From NCBI GenBank assembly GCA_022478985.1, contig JAKSZP010013341.1, forward strand, positions 78,447 through 142,446: a stretch of DNA of 64,000 nt, read 5' to 3'. The notes beneath the pieces are model-generated. The model saw nothing but the letters and a program-made list of their open reading frames with translations, was not told the origin of the DNA and did no database searches. The translations under genes and the position numbers were made by a program. The stretch's first letter is position 1; the number at the start of each line of letters is the position of its first letter. This DNA is from Massospora cicadina. Taxonomy: Eukaryota; Entomophthoromycota; Entomophthoromycetes; Entomophthorales; Entomophthoraceae. Positions 1-12,138 of this stretch are shown one piece after another.

Positions 1-158
1 ACTGGACGAAGTTGATAATTTTTTTGAAAGTGCACATATCTGCACCATTTTCTGTATCTGGAATTAATAAATTTAATTTTTCAGGACAAACTCTGGTATA
101 CCATTTGCAGTGTACCGCACATGAAATTCCCAGGTCTAGATAGGATTCCTTATGAGTT

Positions 159-175
159 CTATAATAGATATTTTA
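159..175. repeat. 17-bp target-site duplication of copy A (partner 2103-2119)
   Basis: ctataatagatatttta occurs at 159-175 and again, base for base, at 2103-2119. The two copies flank the ORF1-only element. Deleting the element plus one repeat restores a continuous RT reading frame in the surrounding LINE, which confirms this as the insertion scar. Confidence 0.95.
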
Positions 176-2102
176 TTTTTATTTAACCGAGATAAGCTGA
201 CCAGGGATGGACATTACCAAACTAAAATTAAAATCATAATAAAAAATAACGATTCAAATGAAACGCCCAAAATGGACGGATTGATTGAATTGTACCTAAC
301 AAAATATCCAACCAGGTGGGCAGCGAATACTGCTATCCCTCCATGGTGGATGAGGAGGGGGGATTGGGGGCTCATCTTCAGCCACATCCATCTCATTCCA
401 TAGTAGGGTGCATGTTAAGGCAGATAGTAAGGGTGTGGGGGCGTCGTCAGCATGAGGTTCAATATCCTTGATGACTGGAGCTTCTGAATAGTTGCCAGCC
501 ATCATTATACCAACGATGTATTTGCCCAAAGCGTCTTCAGCTTTGAGGCGGGCATCTGGGAATTTAATGAACGTGTCAATGTTGGTTCAGGTTATTTTTG
601 CTTTTGGATTCTGTGCTACTGTTACCACATTCTGGATGGCTTCAGTGACATTTTTGTGTAAAGTTTTCATGTTAATCTTACTTTGTGCAGTAAGATTTAT
701 GGGGATGACGGGAGGTGGAATTCCTCCTGCGAGCACAGCCACAGATTTGGCAGCAGCTTTGCAAAGTGGATGGCAATCTGGTGTGGCGGCTGCCTCTACT
801 GAAAGCTGGTGGTCGCTGTAGTATGGTTTGGATTTAGGTTGTGGGGCATATATTTGAGGTGGGAATTTTGCATCCCATTCTGCATTACAGAGCTGCTTGA
901 GTTGCAGCATCAGTTCTTCAATGATGTTACCTGATTCGTCAATTTCATCCAATAATTCCCATGGATTTTAGTTGAATTGGATTGGGGAATCAGTGTACGG
1001 TTGAGATTTGTTTGATTTGTTTGCAGATGCATGGGATCAAACTGGGATCCAATCTGATGTTTGGTTGAATAAATTTTTTGTGGCATTGGGGCAGGGTGGG
1101 TGCTGATTGGTGGTTGTAGGTGCAGCTGCAGCATCAGGCATTGGAGGAGGGGAAGGTAGGATCATACCCCATGTTGGAGTTGGCGCGGGGTGGGTGGCAT
1201 ATTGGTGGGTGTTGGGCAAACTTTTAGCATCAGCGGAAGTTTCTGAGTATGGGCATTTACGTTTTGAGTGGTCTAACTCAAAACAGGATTGACAAATCAT
1301 CCTTCCGCCCTCAACGCGGGCCCAGAATGGATGGTCAGGGGCAGATGGGATGGTGGCACAAGGGGTAATTGCCAAAGAAATTTTTGTAAATTCAGGGCTG
1401 ATTGTGGCATATGCCCGAGGCCCAGCGAGGCGTGCGGCCCCATTTGGGACCACAAATTGTAAGATGGGGTTGGAGCCATAGGCTGCCAAACCTTCCATCA
1501 GCTCCTGGTGAAGCACTTTGGGGGGAGGTGGGTGGGCAAACCCACGAACTGGACCACCAAGGTGGTGTCCATTGGGAGCCAGGTTCAATTTGTTGGGAGG
1601 GGAATATTATTGAAAATTAATGGCACCGTTGCCGCAGTGGCTGCATCAGCTTCACAGGGGAAGCCAAGATCAAAGTACCCCTTATAGGGGCGGAAGTCAA
1701 TAAAACAGGCTGGTGTCATCACCACCTGAGCCATTTTGATAATGGCTTGGTCATCGTAGGGGAAGAATTTCCCATATTTGACCCTAAGGCCAAAATGCAT
1801 GTTGCTCTGGGGTAGCACCAGGGGGCAGCGGGGCACCACTTGGGTTTGGGCGAGATGGGCATCAAGATCCTTGGGAGGAACAAATTATCCCAATGGTTTG
1901 GATTGACTGGGCGAGCCAGTCTGAGCGCGTTTTCCTGTCAGACGGAAAATGGAGGGGGAGTTTCGCTGCTGCCCCATGCTGGGACAGTTGGCGGGGGATC
2001 TGATGACATTGGAGCAAGACTTTGGTGTGCGATTAAGTGTTTGCTTTTAATTTACCAAAATTAATTTGCTTGGAAAGTTACACCAAGCAGAGAGAGAGTT
2101 AC
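176..2102 (-). mobile_element. ORF1-only LINE derivative (HAL1-like), copy A
   Basis: A 1.93-kb minus-strand insertion lies inside the RT of the host LINE, bounded by perfect 17-bp repeats (ctataatagatatttta at 159-175 and 2103-2119). In its own direction it has a short leader, one ORF1-type gene with a zinc knuckle, a short 3' UTR, the tail words GTCCAT and TGGTCAGC, and an A-rich end. There is no endonuclease or RT. Because both ends and the duplication are intact, the lack of ORF2 is not explained by 5' truncation, which would remove ORF1 first. A second copy at 13541-15755 has the same organisation. Confidence 0.85.
290..2010 (-). pseudogene. LINE ORF1 (RNA-binding, CCHC zinc knuckle), copy A
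   Basis: This nucleic-acid-binding ORF1 protein is read right to left across several frames. The N-terminal part (about 1585-2010) carries the conserved block VKYGKFFPYDD. The centre (about 1040-1588) is proline-rich and holds a perfect CX2CX4HX4C knuckle, CQSCFELDHSKRKC, at about 1250-1292. The C-terminal part (about 290-960) ends near HADDAPTPLLS and PPGWIF. Frame changes occur near 1588, 1040 and 590. The protein would coat LINE RNA. The same domains in the same order appear in the copy at 13.6-15.4 kb, including the C-terminus joined directly to the 3' tail. Confidence 0.75.
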
Positions 2103-2119
2103 CTATAATAGATATTTTA

Positions 2120-3470
2120 ATTATTTCTCCTCTTTAGTGCTTGCCTCAATGAATCAGTGTTTGTTAAATATGCGCCTCCTTCATGGGGGCCAGGAAGCTT
2201 TCACAATAACGTTGTATAAAAAAATTGGATAAGCTGGATTTGGCCAACTGGCGACCCATTTCACTTACCAATAAAGATACTAAACTATATACTAAAATTA
2301 TGGCCAGCCTAGGGAAAGTTGCCTCTGATATCATTTCCTCTGAGCACTTTGGTTTCATCCCCAAGCGGTCAATATGGGACAACATAGACACTATAGCCAG
2401 CATCTGCCAATCCACGGCTACTGGGACACTTGTGTTTAGATCAGCAGAAGTCTTATGATAGAGATAACTATGATTACCTCAAAGCCTGCCTCCACGAGTT
2501 CCACATTACCCATCGGTTCATTAATTGGGTGATATTGCTTATAGAATCCGCCACAATGTCTATGCGTGGCCCTGGATTCCTTACTGACGTAGTTCGCCCT
2601 CAAAGGGCCTCCTCCAAGGGGACCATTTGAGCCCATTCCTATATAACTTCATCCTCTACCCACTTCTACATAACATGAATGTTCTCCTTACTGGCGTCCA
2701 TGTGCAAGGCCAAGCACCGGTTAAGATGTTGGCGTTTGCTGATGATTGTGTGGTTGGGTGTCTAACAAACAAGGTGCACGCATGCTTGAGGATACTATTC
2801 TGATTTACTCCAGGGTAAGTAACGCTTCACTTAACGCCTCCAAAACCTAAATCATTCTCCTTGGTTGGTTCCAATCCCGCTGGTCACCAACACTCCGTTT
2901 CCTACCTGCTTTAGAAGCTAGCTCACTGGTTAGTTTTCATGCCCAACCCATACCACCCCGCTTGTGCTCCCTTTTGTGTCAAGACCCACTGCTGGTCTGG
3001 TACGCCATTTGGATGTGTGGCTGGAGGTGGGAGGGTATGCCTCATTGGTGATAGAGCACCATCTTCTGGACAATGTCATAAAACGCATCGCTTCCCTCAG
3101 AGCCCACCAAACTTTCCTACTAGGCAAGGTTGTGCTGGCCAACTCTATGCTCCAATCTAAAGTTAATTTTGTGGCTCATGTTGTCACCTTTTTCCCATCT
3201 TTCTTCACCTCATTATATGCCCTCCTGAAAGGGTGGCTTTGGTTAGGCCGCCCACCACCAGTGCGCCTGGATGTCTTGTTTGGCCCTCGCCCTAGTGGCG
3301 GTATGGGCCTGCTCAACTTTGATGCCCATGCCACCATAATACTTGGCACCTGGATTTCTGCAGTCACCAACCACGCACTCCAAGCCCAACACTGGTCACG
3401 AACACCCTGCTCCAATTTTTACAGAGCCCTGGGCCTCAGCAATCCTTCCCAACCCATTCTATGTTAAAAT
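2120..3470 (+). pseudogene. LINE ORF2 reverse transcriptase, frameshifted
   Basis: This encodes the RT that would copy LINE RNA at nicked target DNA. Visible in order are the conserved NWRPISLTN block (about 2245-2272), the GFIPKRS segment (about 2350), the QQKSYDR counterpart of the QKAYDR block (about 2435-2460), the catalytic FADD motif (FADDCVVG, about 2733-2757), and a long post-RT region with GRPPPVRLDVLFGPRPSGG (about 3247-3303). At least four frame changes separate these blocks, for example an extra A in the A-run before DKLDLANW at about 2224. The copy is therefore dead. RT identity is certain; the clade (Tad-like) is a guess. Confidence 0.85.
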
Positions 3471-6137
3471 ATCTTGCCTCACATCCCTCTGCTGCGGGCC
3501 AGCATGGGACGTCGCCCCACTTCAAATGAATTCTCCTCTTCATGCGGAGTGCTGAATGGAATATTTGCATCAGTGGACACACTGCCAGAGGTGTCGTCCT
3601 ACTCCCCGCTTTACACAAGAGGTACAAGGGCAAGCCGTTCTGAACAGTTTGATATCCATAAGGATCCTTTCATGACCAGAGTGGACTACCTGGACATGTT
3701 GGACATCCCCTACTCCCTAGAAACCCATAAAGCTATTTGGAAGTACTCCATTACCCTCTTTTTCAGCTGCATGTTCGTTCCCATGTGTGGCGCTGCTTGA
3801 AATGGGCATACCATAATGCCTAGTGATCCAACACATCACACTCCTCATGTGTTGTGTGTGACCAGTATGTGACTTTGGTCCACCGCCTGGAAGAGTGCCC
3901 TCCGTCAAAAGCAATCTGGCGTGAGGTTCAACGTCTCTTTTGCCAGGAGCAAACACAGACCTTAAGCCTATCTAAGAACATCTTCACCTAATCCTTGAAT
4001 TCTATATACAACCTTCCCTCTGAGCCTAGTGGTAGCAATTGCAATGTGGACTATCCACACGGTTGTATTGGATGCCATTTCATGCTCTATTATTCACCCT
4101 CCAGGAAGCTGTACGCCGATTTCAGTCACACCTTATGGACCACTTTCAAGCATGTTTGTTTGGTTATCTACCATCCTATCAACGACAGTTGGTCTCAACC
4201 TGGTTTCTAGTTTGGTTCATCACTTCAAAACCTTTCATTCATATGTGCTCACTAGTGGCGCAAGCCTCTACTCATAATACCCCTTCCTTTATTTGCCATT
4301 CCCACTGGCAACAGGAGACAGCGTTAGCTTCGCTGGAATGCTTCTTGCTTATATTAGTGCTTATTAGCTTACATATTGGAAGTGTCCATTTCATGGTCAG
4401 CCTTCCCAAATAAAATTAAAATTAAAATATTCTTTGCTTTAACTAATTTCTTGACAAAGCGAATGTTGATACAAAAACTAGAAAGCTAGGAACAAGAAGG
4501 AGCGCTATATTATTAATCTGAATCTAAAATCCTGTGGAATATTAGAGTAAAGAGAAAACTAATTCACTATCCCATGACACATCCAAACGCATGCAGAAAT
4601 AAATGTACAGTGTGATACAAAGAGAATTTCACCCACTTAAGTGTTACCAGCCTTGCAGTAGTTATTGTCTTCAGGGAGTCTGGAATAAGTAAATATTTTT
4701 GTGATTAAGAGAAATAAACAACATCAAATGCACATGGAAGTTCTCCAGACAGGTTCATGGTGATCAATTAATAGTGGGTATATTTTTGAAAATTCTCTTT
4801 TAACCTTTGAGATGAGATTCAAGCATTAGGTTTCACAAACTATAATTACAGTATAGAAACAATCAATAAACCACAACAGTATCTTCCTTCAGCAATCTTT
4901 TCTTTTAGTGTATAAATTGTATATTATGTGAACCATCTATACTAATTTGTTGACGCTATATCATCCTATATGACGCACCTAAAACCATGTTGACCAATTA
5001 CATCGAATGAGCTCATAAGTTAGTTAAGAGACATCCCATCAACAAGTCTTTTGGATTTGACGTTACCTCCTGAAAATGGTATACAGAAAACTTATAAATG
5101 ATCAAAAAGCCCATACTTAACCTTTTCTAATAGCCTAAAAAGGAAGATCTATTTTAGGTGGCGTCAAAGCATACCCTAACCTTGCACCAAAAAAGCTTGT
5201 ACTGACCTGAAAAACTGATGCCTCATCTCACTAATAAAACTAAAAATGAGATATGAAGATGATTAATAGATACCACTTTCAAAAAATATTGGCTCCATAA
5301 AAATATGGTTATCTACCTTAAAAGAGCATATGAGATAATATTATCAATTTACTCACACATTAGATGGAGATAAAAAATGTATGAAGTGGTCTTTTTTAAG
5401 CCAAAGCTTGGAAGGTAGATTGGGCCTACTTGCGGTACTAAGCCATAGTTAAGTTATTACTGCTTCCTTTTTACATTGAATATTATAATATAGAATCAAG
5501 AGCACCTTTTGAGAAATTAGATACGCTATTAAATCAACATCTGTCAAAAAGAAAGATGTCTCTGGCAAGAAAATCACCTCAGCCCATCATGTATAACTCT
5601 ATAATTGACCCACTTCTTTACTTAATAGAGTAACAAATAGCGATTCCACTTGTAAAGGACAATATCCACTAATGAGAACTCACTATTTTATATAATTACG
5701 CGCCAGGAATAATTTGAGGACAAATTATGGAATTCTTGATGTATTGGCAGATATAAAGAAAGCTTTAAAAACTATATAAAATTAATCATAATTCTAATTT
5801 TTAAAATTAATAGATGAGACATAACAAGGACTACTAAACGCCTGGTAATAAAGGAAAGTAAAAAACTATTGTTAAAAAGAAGGCCAGAATTATTCTAAGT
5901 TTATCATTAAATCCTTTCTCAATAGGCTCCATTATGCACTTTAGGGTCTCCATATAAGTGCACAATTAACACTTATGATATATAGAAGAAGTTATTTCAT
6001 GCTATTTCAGAATAATAGATATTATGAAGTATAGAGAGGTTCAATTCTAAAAAAATATTACCTAATCACCAAAATGTTTTTCTCAATACATATGGTATCA
6101 GACACATGCAATCAATTAAACAAAAGTAAAAAAACTC

Positions 6138-6150
6138 TCTAGTACTAAAA
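6138..6150 (+). mobile_element. Tiny A-tailed retroposon scar, copy 1 (13 bp)
   Basis: The insert TCTAGTACTAAAA lies between two copies of AAAAGTAAAAAAACTC (6122-6137 and 6151-6167, the second with one extra A). It ends with the same CTAGTACTAAAA terminus as three longer inserts at 19568, 23351 and 25636. Long flanking repeats plus an A-run at the 3' side are the mark of target-primed reverse transcription with extreme 5' truncation. The A-rich surroundings make this copy the weakest of the four. Confidence 0.55.
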
Positions 6151-6189
6151 AAAAGTAAAAAAAACTCATTTATATACCTTAACCATAGC

Positions 6190-8012
6190 TTTCCACCCCT
6201 AGTGCAGGTTTTGAGCTCGAAACCTGTACTGGCTAGAAAACATTCTCGGTTGGTATATTAGTCCCAAGGGCGACCCACATTATATAATTTAAAAATTGCC
6301 TTAACCATAGCTCAAGATTTTGCATAATCTCATCGCCATAATAATGGCATGAGTGACCAAAAAGTGAGTATATGGGGATAAGCGATTATGACTACATAGT
6401 TGCTAATAATTTCATAGGTTGTTCAACGCTGCAACCTCACAAAAAGAAAACTCCCCTTATGTACCACGTTGGCAAGGACACAGTTGACATGAACCCTTAC
6501 TGTAAAGTTTAAAGAGCGTCAGATACTTAAAAAATTACCTTTGTTACCTCAAAATCTGATTAAATATGGGATGTGACGCCCAATGCTTAATTGATGCATC
6601 ATTATCTCAAAACTCTAAAATTACTTTTAAATTTATGTTTGAGCACCATAATTAATGCAAGAAAAGAGGAGGAGGTTATAAAATTATTATGTATTTATGA
6701 TTCACCAAGCAATGGCACATGCACATGTCCAGGACTCAGCAATTTAATAGCTGTAATTCCAAAAAATACTGCATGCGTCATTATGGCAAAGCTACATGAA
6801 AAATTGACTAAATCATTAATGCACCCTAAAATCACCATAGAACACTGTAATATTAAGATGTTTGTTCTGAACAAGTGAGCGTTCAGACACTTTCTAAAAG
6901 TAATGCATGTCATCATTAAGGATGACTCACAGAAGCACAAATATCCAACTGTAACGCTGCAAAAAGGGTGTAGAAAGAAGTGGTGCAACTGGACAGCTAT
7001 ATAGATATCACTCAAGGTGTTATACCTGAAGATTAGCTCTTTAATAGAGTTAAGGATACTAGATAAAGACTGCAACAAAATAAATTTCTCCTTTATACCT
7101 AGGAGATACAATTTCACTTTATTTCCAGTGTCTTTATCATACAGGGACTAGATCAAAAAAGGAGCTTAAATAAATAATTCTAGGTAATCAAAATTTTAGT
7201 CCTTGTAGTCTATAGACGTCATCCTTAAGTCAATCTCATGGGTATTATCATGTGAAACAGCCATATTTTGAGCTTTCAAAGGTGCATTAATCTTTCTAAT
7301 GGTTAGCCCATTTCCAATAAAGACTAAAACAACGTTTAGATCTGAGGCCCTACATTGAGGCACAACCTTATTGGCTATTTTATGAACACCACAAAAGCAT
7401 TTAAATAAATCAAACTTATTCTATTTCTCAATCACATAATGACTCATATCACTTGAGCCACCTCAGGTTGCATACTCTTTATGAAAAAAAATATAGAGCC
7501 ATAAATTTTCTCTTTGAATAGATGAATTGCATAAAACTTTCTATAACTTAATATAACAAATTTAAGACTGACTTTTTAATTTTTTATTAAAATATATTGA
7601 ATATGATTTTTTTTATCTTTGCATTTAAGTGAGGAAGTTTTTCATTGCAGACAGAATAACCATTTATGACTGAAAATCAATAAGGGTAATAATTTCATAC
7701 CCTTAGGTTGACTTGATTACATATGGGAATTAACAAATCAGACAGGGAGCTCAGTCAGAGAGCGTGAAAAACCTTAATAAAGTGCTGCTTTAGCTGAGAG
7801 AAAGTCACTAACTAGTTTATGTCTAGTAATAATTTCAAAAATTTACTATATATGAGCCTAATCTAAGATGACGTTATTGATCTGATTTAATATTTGAAAA
7901 CTATTAAAAGTAATTAAGGTAGGTCAACCTTAGACTATATACCACGTCGATTTTTTACAGCCAGTACAGGTTTCAAACATGTGTTGAACAAAACCTGCAC
8001 TAGAGTGAAGCA
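6190..8012. repeat. Inverted repeat pair enclosing 1.7 kb
   Basis: About 6194-6236 reads CTAGTGCAGGTTTTGAG then AAACCTGTACTGGCT. About 7960-8012 carries the reverse complement of both words (AGCCAGTACAGGTTT and AAAACCTGCACTAG). Each arm is itself an imperfect palindrome (GTGCAGGTTT against AAACCTGTAC). The arms could be terminal repeats of a non-coding DNA element or two opposite copies of a small foldback repeat. No transposase is visible between them. Confidence 0.5.
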
Positions 8013-8321
8013 GGAATTACCCTGACATGCTAAAAACACTTATTATTTGAATACTATAGTTTTCTATAATTTTGTTTAAAAGAGAGGGTTACTACATGGA
8101 GTGTAATGGTGAAGTATTTGTCTTATAGATCTTACTAAGACTATCAGTCTTTTTAGCAATCAATACCTATGATATAATTGCTAGTTTAACAACAAAAAGA
8201 TTTTTTGAGAAGGTTTTTAAATTATATAATGGAGTCCAGTAAATGATAAAATTTTGTCAAAAACTAAGATAAAAAGGAAGAGATTGTCTTGATAGAAGCT
8301 GCAACATCTTTATGGGGTGTA

Positions 8322-8371
8322 ACTACTGTAAAGGGGACATCTAAATGTTTTTACTACCATTTTACAGTAGT
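8322..8371. repeat. Perfect 11-bp stem-loop
   Basis: ACTACTGTAAA (8322-8332) and TTTACAGTAGT (8361-8371) are exact reverse complements around a 28-base loop, 30 bp before the LTR element at 8402. It may be a tiny foldback repeat. I see no function for it. Confidence 0.45.
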
Positions 8372-8401
8372 GAGTTAATAAAAACTCTTAGTGGAGTATG
8401 T

Positions 8402-9241
8402 TGTCAGACATTCTCCTTTCTGATCTAAGGAAAAGAATGTTGGAGGTATTAGTGTTCCCAATTCTGCTATTATGAGTGGCCCATCTCCTGCCCAATCAGC
8501 AAATAATATTATGGATATTGATGATATGAGTATCCATGGTGAAAAGACCTTGGCGGATTCTCAGTGGAATCCTAACCAACGGAAAAATATGATCTACCAC
8601 AAAAATTGGCTTAAAACAGAAATAATTAATAATAAAAATACTCTGACTCCTTGGTCAAATATGAGGAGTATACTATCGCACGGATTGGAACCTCCACAAG
8701 GCAAGAGGATGTTAACCATCAATTATTGGGTGTGAGTTAACCAATAATTATGATCCAAGTCTAACCACCGCTGAGGTGCAAAGATTTTACTCAAAGATGA
8801 TAGGGTAAACATTAGCCTATCATTACCATCCGAGTCTGACTACCACTGAAATACCCAATCATTACCAACTGAGTCAGACCATTGCTGAGGTGAAAAGATT
8901 TTACTCACTGGTGATTGGATACAATTCATCAAATCATTACCAAACAGGTCAGTTCTACCTCTAAAAAATTTTATCTTTGATCTGATAGGCCAAAAGCCTA
9001 TATTCCCTAATTTGGAAGACTGAGCTTTGCATTCTTTTGCTTTAAATATTGATGGTCTCAAAATTTGAACTAGTTTAAATAGGAAAAGCTAGTATTGACA
9101 AAGGGACCTTTTCTGGTTTTGCCCTGCCTGTTTAATAAAAAACATAAAAAACCAAAACAAGTATTATTTTATACTTTTAATAGAAAGTAAAATATTCCAA
9201 TTTTAAAATATTATCTGTGGCCTCCTTTAGCAGATCCCACA
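8402..9241 (+). repeat. 5' LTR of the gag-protease element
   Basis: 840 bp, starting TGTCAGACATTCTCC and ending CAGATCCCACA, matched along its whole length by 12385-13222. By eye, most differences between the two are C/T or G/A. A tgtttaataaaaaac stretch near 9130 is a likely poly(A) region. Promoter position not determined. Confidence 0.9.
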
Positions 9242-9244
9242 AAT

Positions 9245-9260
9245 TGGAGCCCAACGCGGG
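9245..9260 (+). promoter_or_regulatory. tRNA primer binding site
   Basis: TGGAGCCCAACGCGGG starts 4 bases after the 5' LTR. It begins TGG, as expected for pairing with a tRNA CCA end. The tRNA was not identified. Confidence 0.6.
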
Positions 9261-9300
9261 AGTCAAGTTTCCTGAATACTTCAATAAGTATTAATAAAAA

Positions 9301-11450
9301 ATGGAAAGTGTCACCCGTTGGGTGCGAAATGGGGAAGAAACTGAAGAAGATGATCGCATGGATAGTCCTACTGCTCTAATATTTGAAGAACAACAATTTG
9401 AACCTATATTAATACCTGAGTCTCATCGCATCACTTGGCCAGCCACTGAAGCTGTGAGAGTTCTTACTCATGACATCCTTAATCCTGGTGACATTGCATC
9501 TCGTGAGCGAGCATCATTGGTAGAGGAACGCCACTTGTTTCTCTATGAGACTAGTGTCCTCCCAGAAACCTATGGTCAGCTTACAAATTTGACTACCTAT
9601 GTACACAAGTTCTCTCACCCTGCTTTGATCCATATGATGCATCTCTTAGCTGGCCATCATTAAGAGCTTCATTGACACTGAGATACCCATGCAGCTCTGA
9701 ATTTAGCCTATGACAAGTTGTATCAACTGACCTCTGAACATCTTGGAGCAGTTAGATCTGGAGTGGAAGCCAATCAAAACTTTATCATTCAGCTACATGA
9801 TTGATTTGCTACCATGGACACTGGGATTATAAAGTATGTTGAGGAGACCATGAAGATCTTTAGGGATGAATTGAATGCCTCCTCTGCTAACATACGCTCA
9901 ATGTTGGAGGAGTTTGCTAAAGAATTTGAAAAGCAAATTGAGCAAACACATCATGACTTGTCAGCGCCCAACTCCATCCTCCAAGAGGAATATGAACAGC
10001 GTGTGGCTGTAGTGGAGCGGCAGTTAATTCAAGCCTTCTCACGTGTGGATGAGCTTGAACGTCATTTGCTGCTTGAACCATCTAGCACCACCACCACCCT
10101 CGCGGCCAAGGTTATTCAGCTAGAAAAGGAGCTAGCTCTCAAAGCTTCGTTGGTAAATACCAAATATTTGGCACGTCGCCTGACTGGATGTGAAATCGAA
10201 GCAACAAGGATGAAAGCTTCTCTGGAAAGCCCTGGGCTGTTGAAGGAAGTATACGGCTGACTAACGTGGGTCGAGCAAAAGTATGAGCAGATCAAGGATG
10301 GAGCACAAGGCCCAAGCTCACACCCTCATGACGATGAAGGGTGTAAACAAATGAAAGAAGAGCTGAAGAACCGCGTGAAAGCCGTGGAAACTGCTCAATT
10401 AAGCCTAAGCTCCATGGTGTCACAACTTCGTTTTCAAGTCTCTGTAATGGAAGACTGAGCGGAAGACTTACAAACTTATAAATCAGGGATCGAAGCTCAA
10501 TTAAGACTATGCGAATCTGGGCCTCTAGAAGCCCTCTCTAAAATGGAAACCTGGCTCAAAGCCATGCAAGATCAGTTTGAACGCCTTTCATGGACCTTCA
10601 ATCAGTTGAGCTACCATTCTGAAACCCCAATACCAGAAGTCCAGCTATTTATACCCTGACCAGGGGTGAATCTAGTTCATTCAAACCAACGTTCAAAGAA
10701 AAGTTCATCCCCGGTGAGGGTAACATTGCCTCGTTTTTATACATCTATGAAGCAGCTATGTAAGGGGCCACTGATCGTCAGAAGGCCAAACATATTCTTT
10801 CCTGTTTGGGCTGCATGGCACAAGAGGTGATGGTCCCACATATGGATGCTCTTAGCACCTGGTCCGAGGTTAAAGAGGCTCTCATAAACACGTTTGGCTC
10901 AAAACAGGCTTTAAGCATGAAAAAATAAACCTTTATGCATATGAGCATTTGAAAAGGGGAGTCAGTGGCTGCTTTCATGGAATGATTCTATTTGGAAGCC
11001 CAGACATTGTCAACTTCAAAGATGATGACTTTGGATGATGTTGTAGTCGCCGTTTTGACTGGATTGGCTTCTTACCCATCGCTAGCAATGCACATCACTT
11101 CAGTTAAACGCTATTTCCATACCATTCAAAATATCAATGAGGCATTAATAGATGTTGCTGATTTCCATAAGCCCGATGTTTTGCGTGGTGCAGTATCTCG
11201 ACCTTGCGTTTTAACCATTGATGATCAAAAGCCCAAGCCTCAAGCTCTAGCTATTGAGGACAAGAAGTATCCCTCCAGATAATGGGCCCTAAAGAGCAAA
11301 ACTCCAAACCAAAACTTCCTGAATGCCCTTGATGTGAATACTGCAACAAAGTCAGCCACATGGAGGCTATGTGCTGGAAAAAGAAAGCTGACGCCAAGGA
11401 ACAGGAGCAGGGAAAAGAAATGTCAGCGTAGGGAAAGGCATACCTATTGC
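9301..11450 (+). pseudogene. gag polyprotein with coiled coil and zinc knuckle
   Basis: The first ATG after the primer site (9301) opens an acidic N-terminal part. A long coiled-coil-prone region follows (9814-10650), then a retrotransposon-gag core that includes ILSCLGCMAQEVMVPHMDAL (about 10795-10855) and the segment 10992-11282. Last comes a CX2CX4HX4C knuckle (CEYCNKVSHMEAMC, about 11335-11376). The frame is interrupted by TAA at 9661 and by TGA codons at about 10258 and 10456, where flanking residues suggest an original CGA arginine. It would form the particle shell and package RNA. Confidence 0.75.
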
Positions 11451-11580
11451 TGACAAATCTCATGTGCCTAACTCATTTAACCGACTAATGCCATTACCTC
11501 ACGTCACAAATACCCCAGGGGATGATTCTGAGGGGGATATGGATGAGGTCAGCTATTACATAGTTGGAGCACCTGCTTAG

Positions 11581-12138
11581 GTGGAAGTCCCCAATTGCTT
11601 AAATGCTGGAGGAGTAGATGAAGCCACTATACCTGAAGAAACATATCTCAGCCAAGTTTTGGGGGAACCAATTATTATTGATACTGCTAGCGATGCAGAT
11701 GAGGTGGTGTCTCATCTTATACGCCCTAACCAGCATAGCCACACCATGAAGTCTATCAAAGAAAATTACCCCAAGACCGCAGGTAAACTAACCTCCAATT
11801 TTCATCTTAGGGAGGTCTTAGCACTATCGCCTCCTTTTGGGGGGATTCTCATGAAAGTTGAAGTGGTGATTCAAAAAGTTCAGGTGATGGCCATCCTAGA
11901 TACTGGCTCCCCCATGAACGTAATCTCTTCCAAGCTGATGAAAAAGATCAAGCTTGCACCTGACTTGGAGTACCACCAAGCCTATGGAACCGCTGGTCCA
12001 AACAACACCCGCGCGCTGGGTGCTTACTCGTCCCTTCCCATTCATATTGGGAAGCTTATCTTATTGGCCCCTGCCGTGGCTTTAGAAAACAACAATTTAT
12101 TAAATGCTTATAGGCATGTAGTTCATGATCAATTATGA
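11581..12138 (+). pseudogene. Retroviral-type aspartic protease
   Basis: The active-site motif ILDTGSPMNVIS (about 11892-11927) is preceded by a hydrophobic strand (KVQVMA). The following GTAGPNNTRALGAYSSLP block matches GTAGLNSTKSEGAYSALP in the complete element at 48.2 kb. Similarity stops abruptly at ALENNN (about 12095), where the complete element goes on with YDILIGTSFLRTYG. The C-terminal flap-side half of the protease and everything downstream is missing. This is the likely deletion joint. Confidence 0.8.

Larger units (their letters stand above)
1..4430 (+). mobile_element. LINE non-LTR retrotransposon, 5' end outside window
   Basis: This is a plus-strand LINE whose ORF2 already runs at the left edge. 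The conserved RT entry segment (PGLDRIPYEFYNRYF) is read at about 130-175 and resumes at 2120 once the insertion at 176-2102 and one copy of its 17-bp duplication are removed. RT, palm and post-RT segments follow to about 3470. The 3' end is an A-rich tail (AAATAAAATTAAAATTAAAATA, about 4408-4429) preceded by GTCCAT and TGGTCAGC. The same words close the ORF1-only elements and the SINEs in this window, so all share one RT recognition tail. The 5' end and its target duplication lie outside the window. Confidence 0.85.
4431..8401. other. AT-rich region, no recognisable gene
   Basis: About 4 kb of AT-rich sequence with only short open frames, for example 140 codons on the minus strand at 6695-7117, none with a motif I recognise. 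It contains an inverted repeat pair (6190-6240 and 7955-8012), one tiny retroposon-like insertion at 6138-6150, and an 11-bp stem-loop at 8322-8371. It may be old transposon material. Confidence 0.6.

Noticed and set aside
1107..1620. Plus-strand open frames over 1.1-1.6 kb
   Set aside because: They are antisense to LINE ORF1, whose zinc knuckle and homology to the 14.5-kb copy fix the coding strand as minus.
2083..2096. agagagagttac shared by the ORF1-only element's 5' end and the chromovirus LTR end (58481-58491) as a common origin
   Set aside because: The match is a short simple-sequence run with no similarity on either side.
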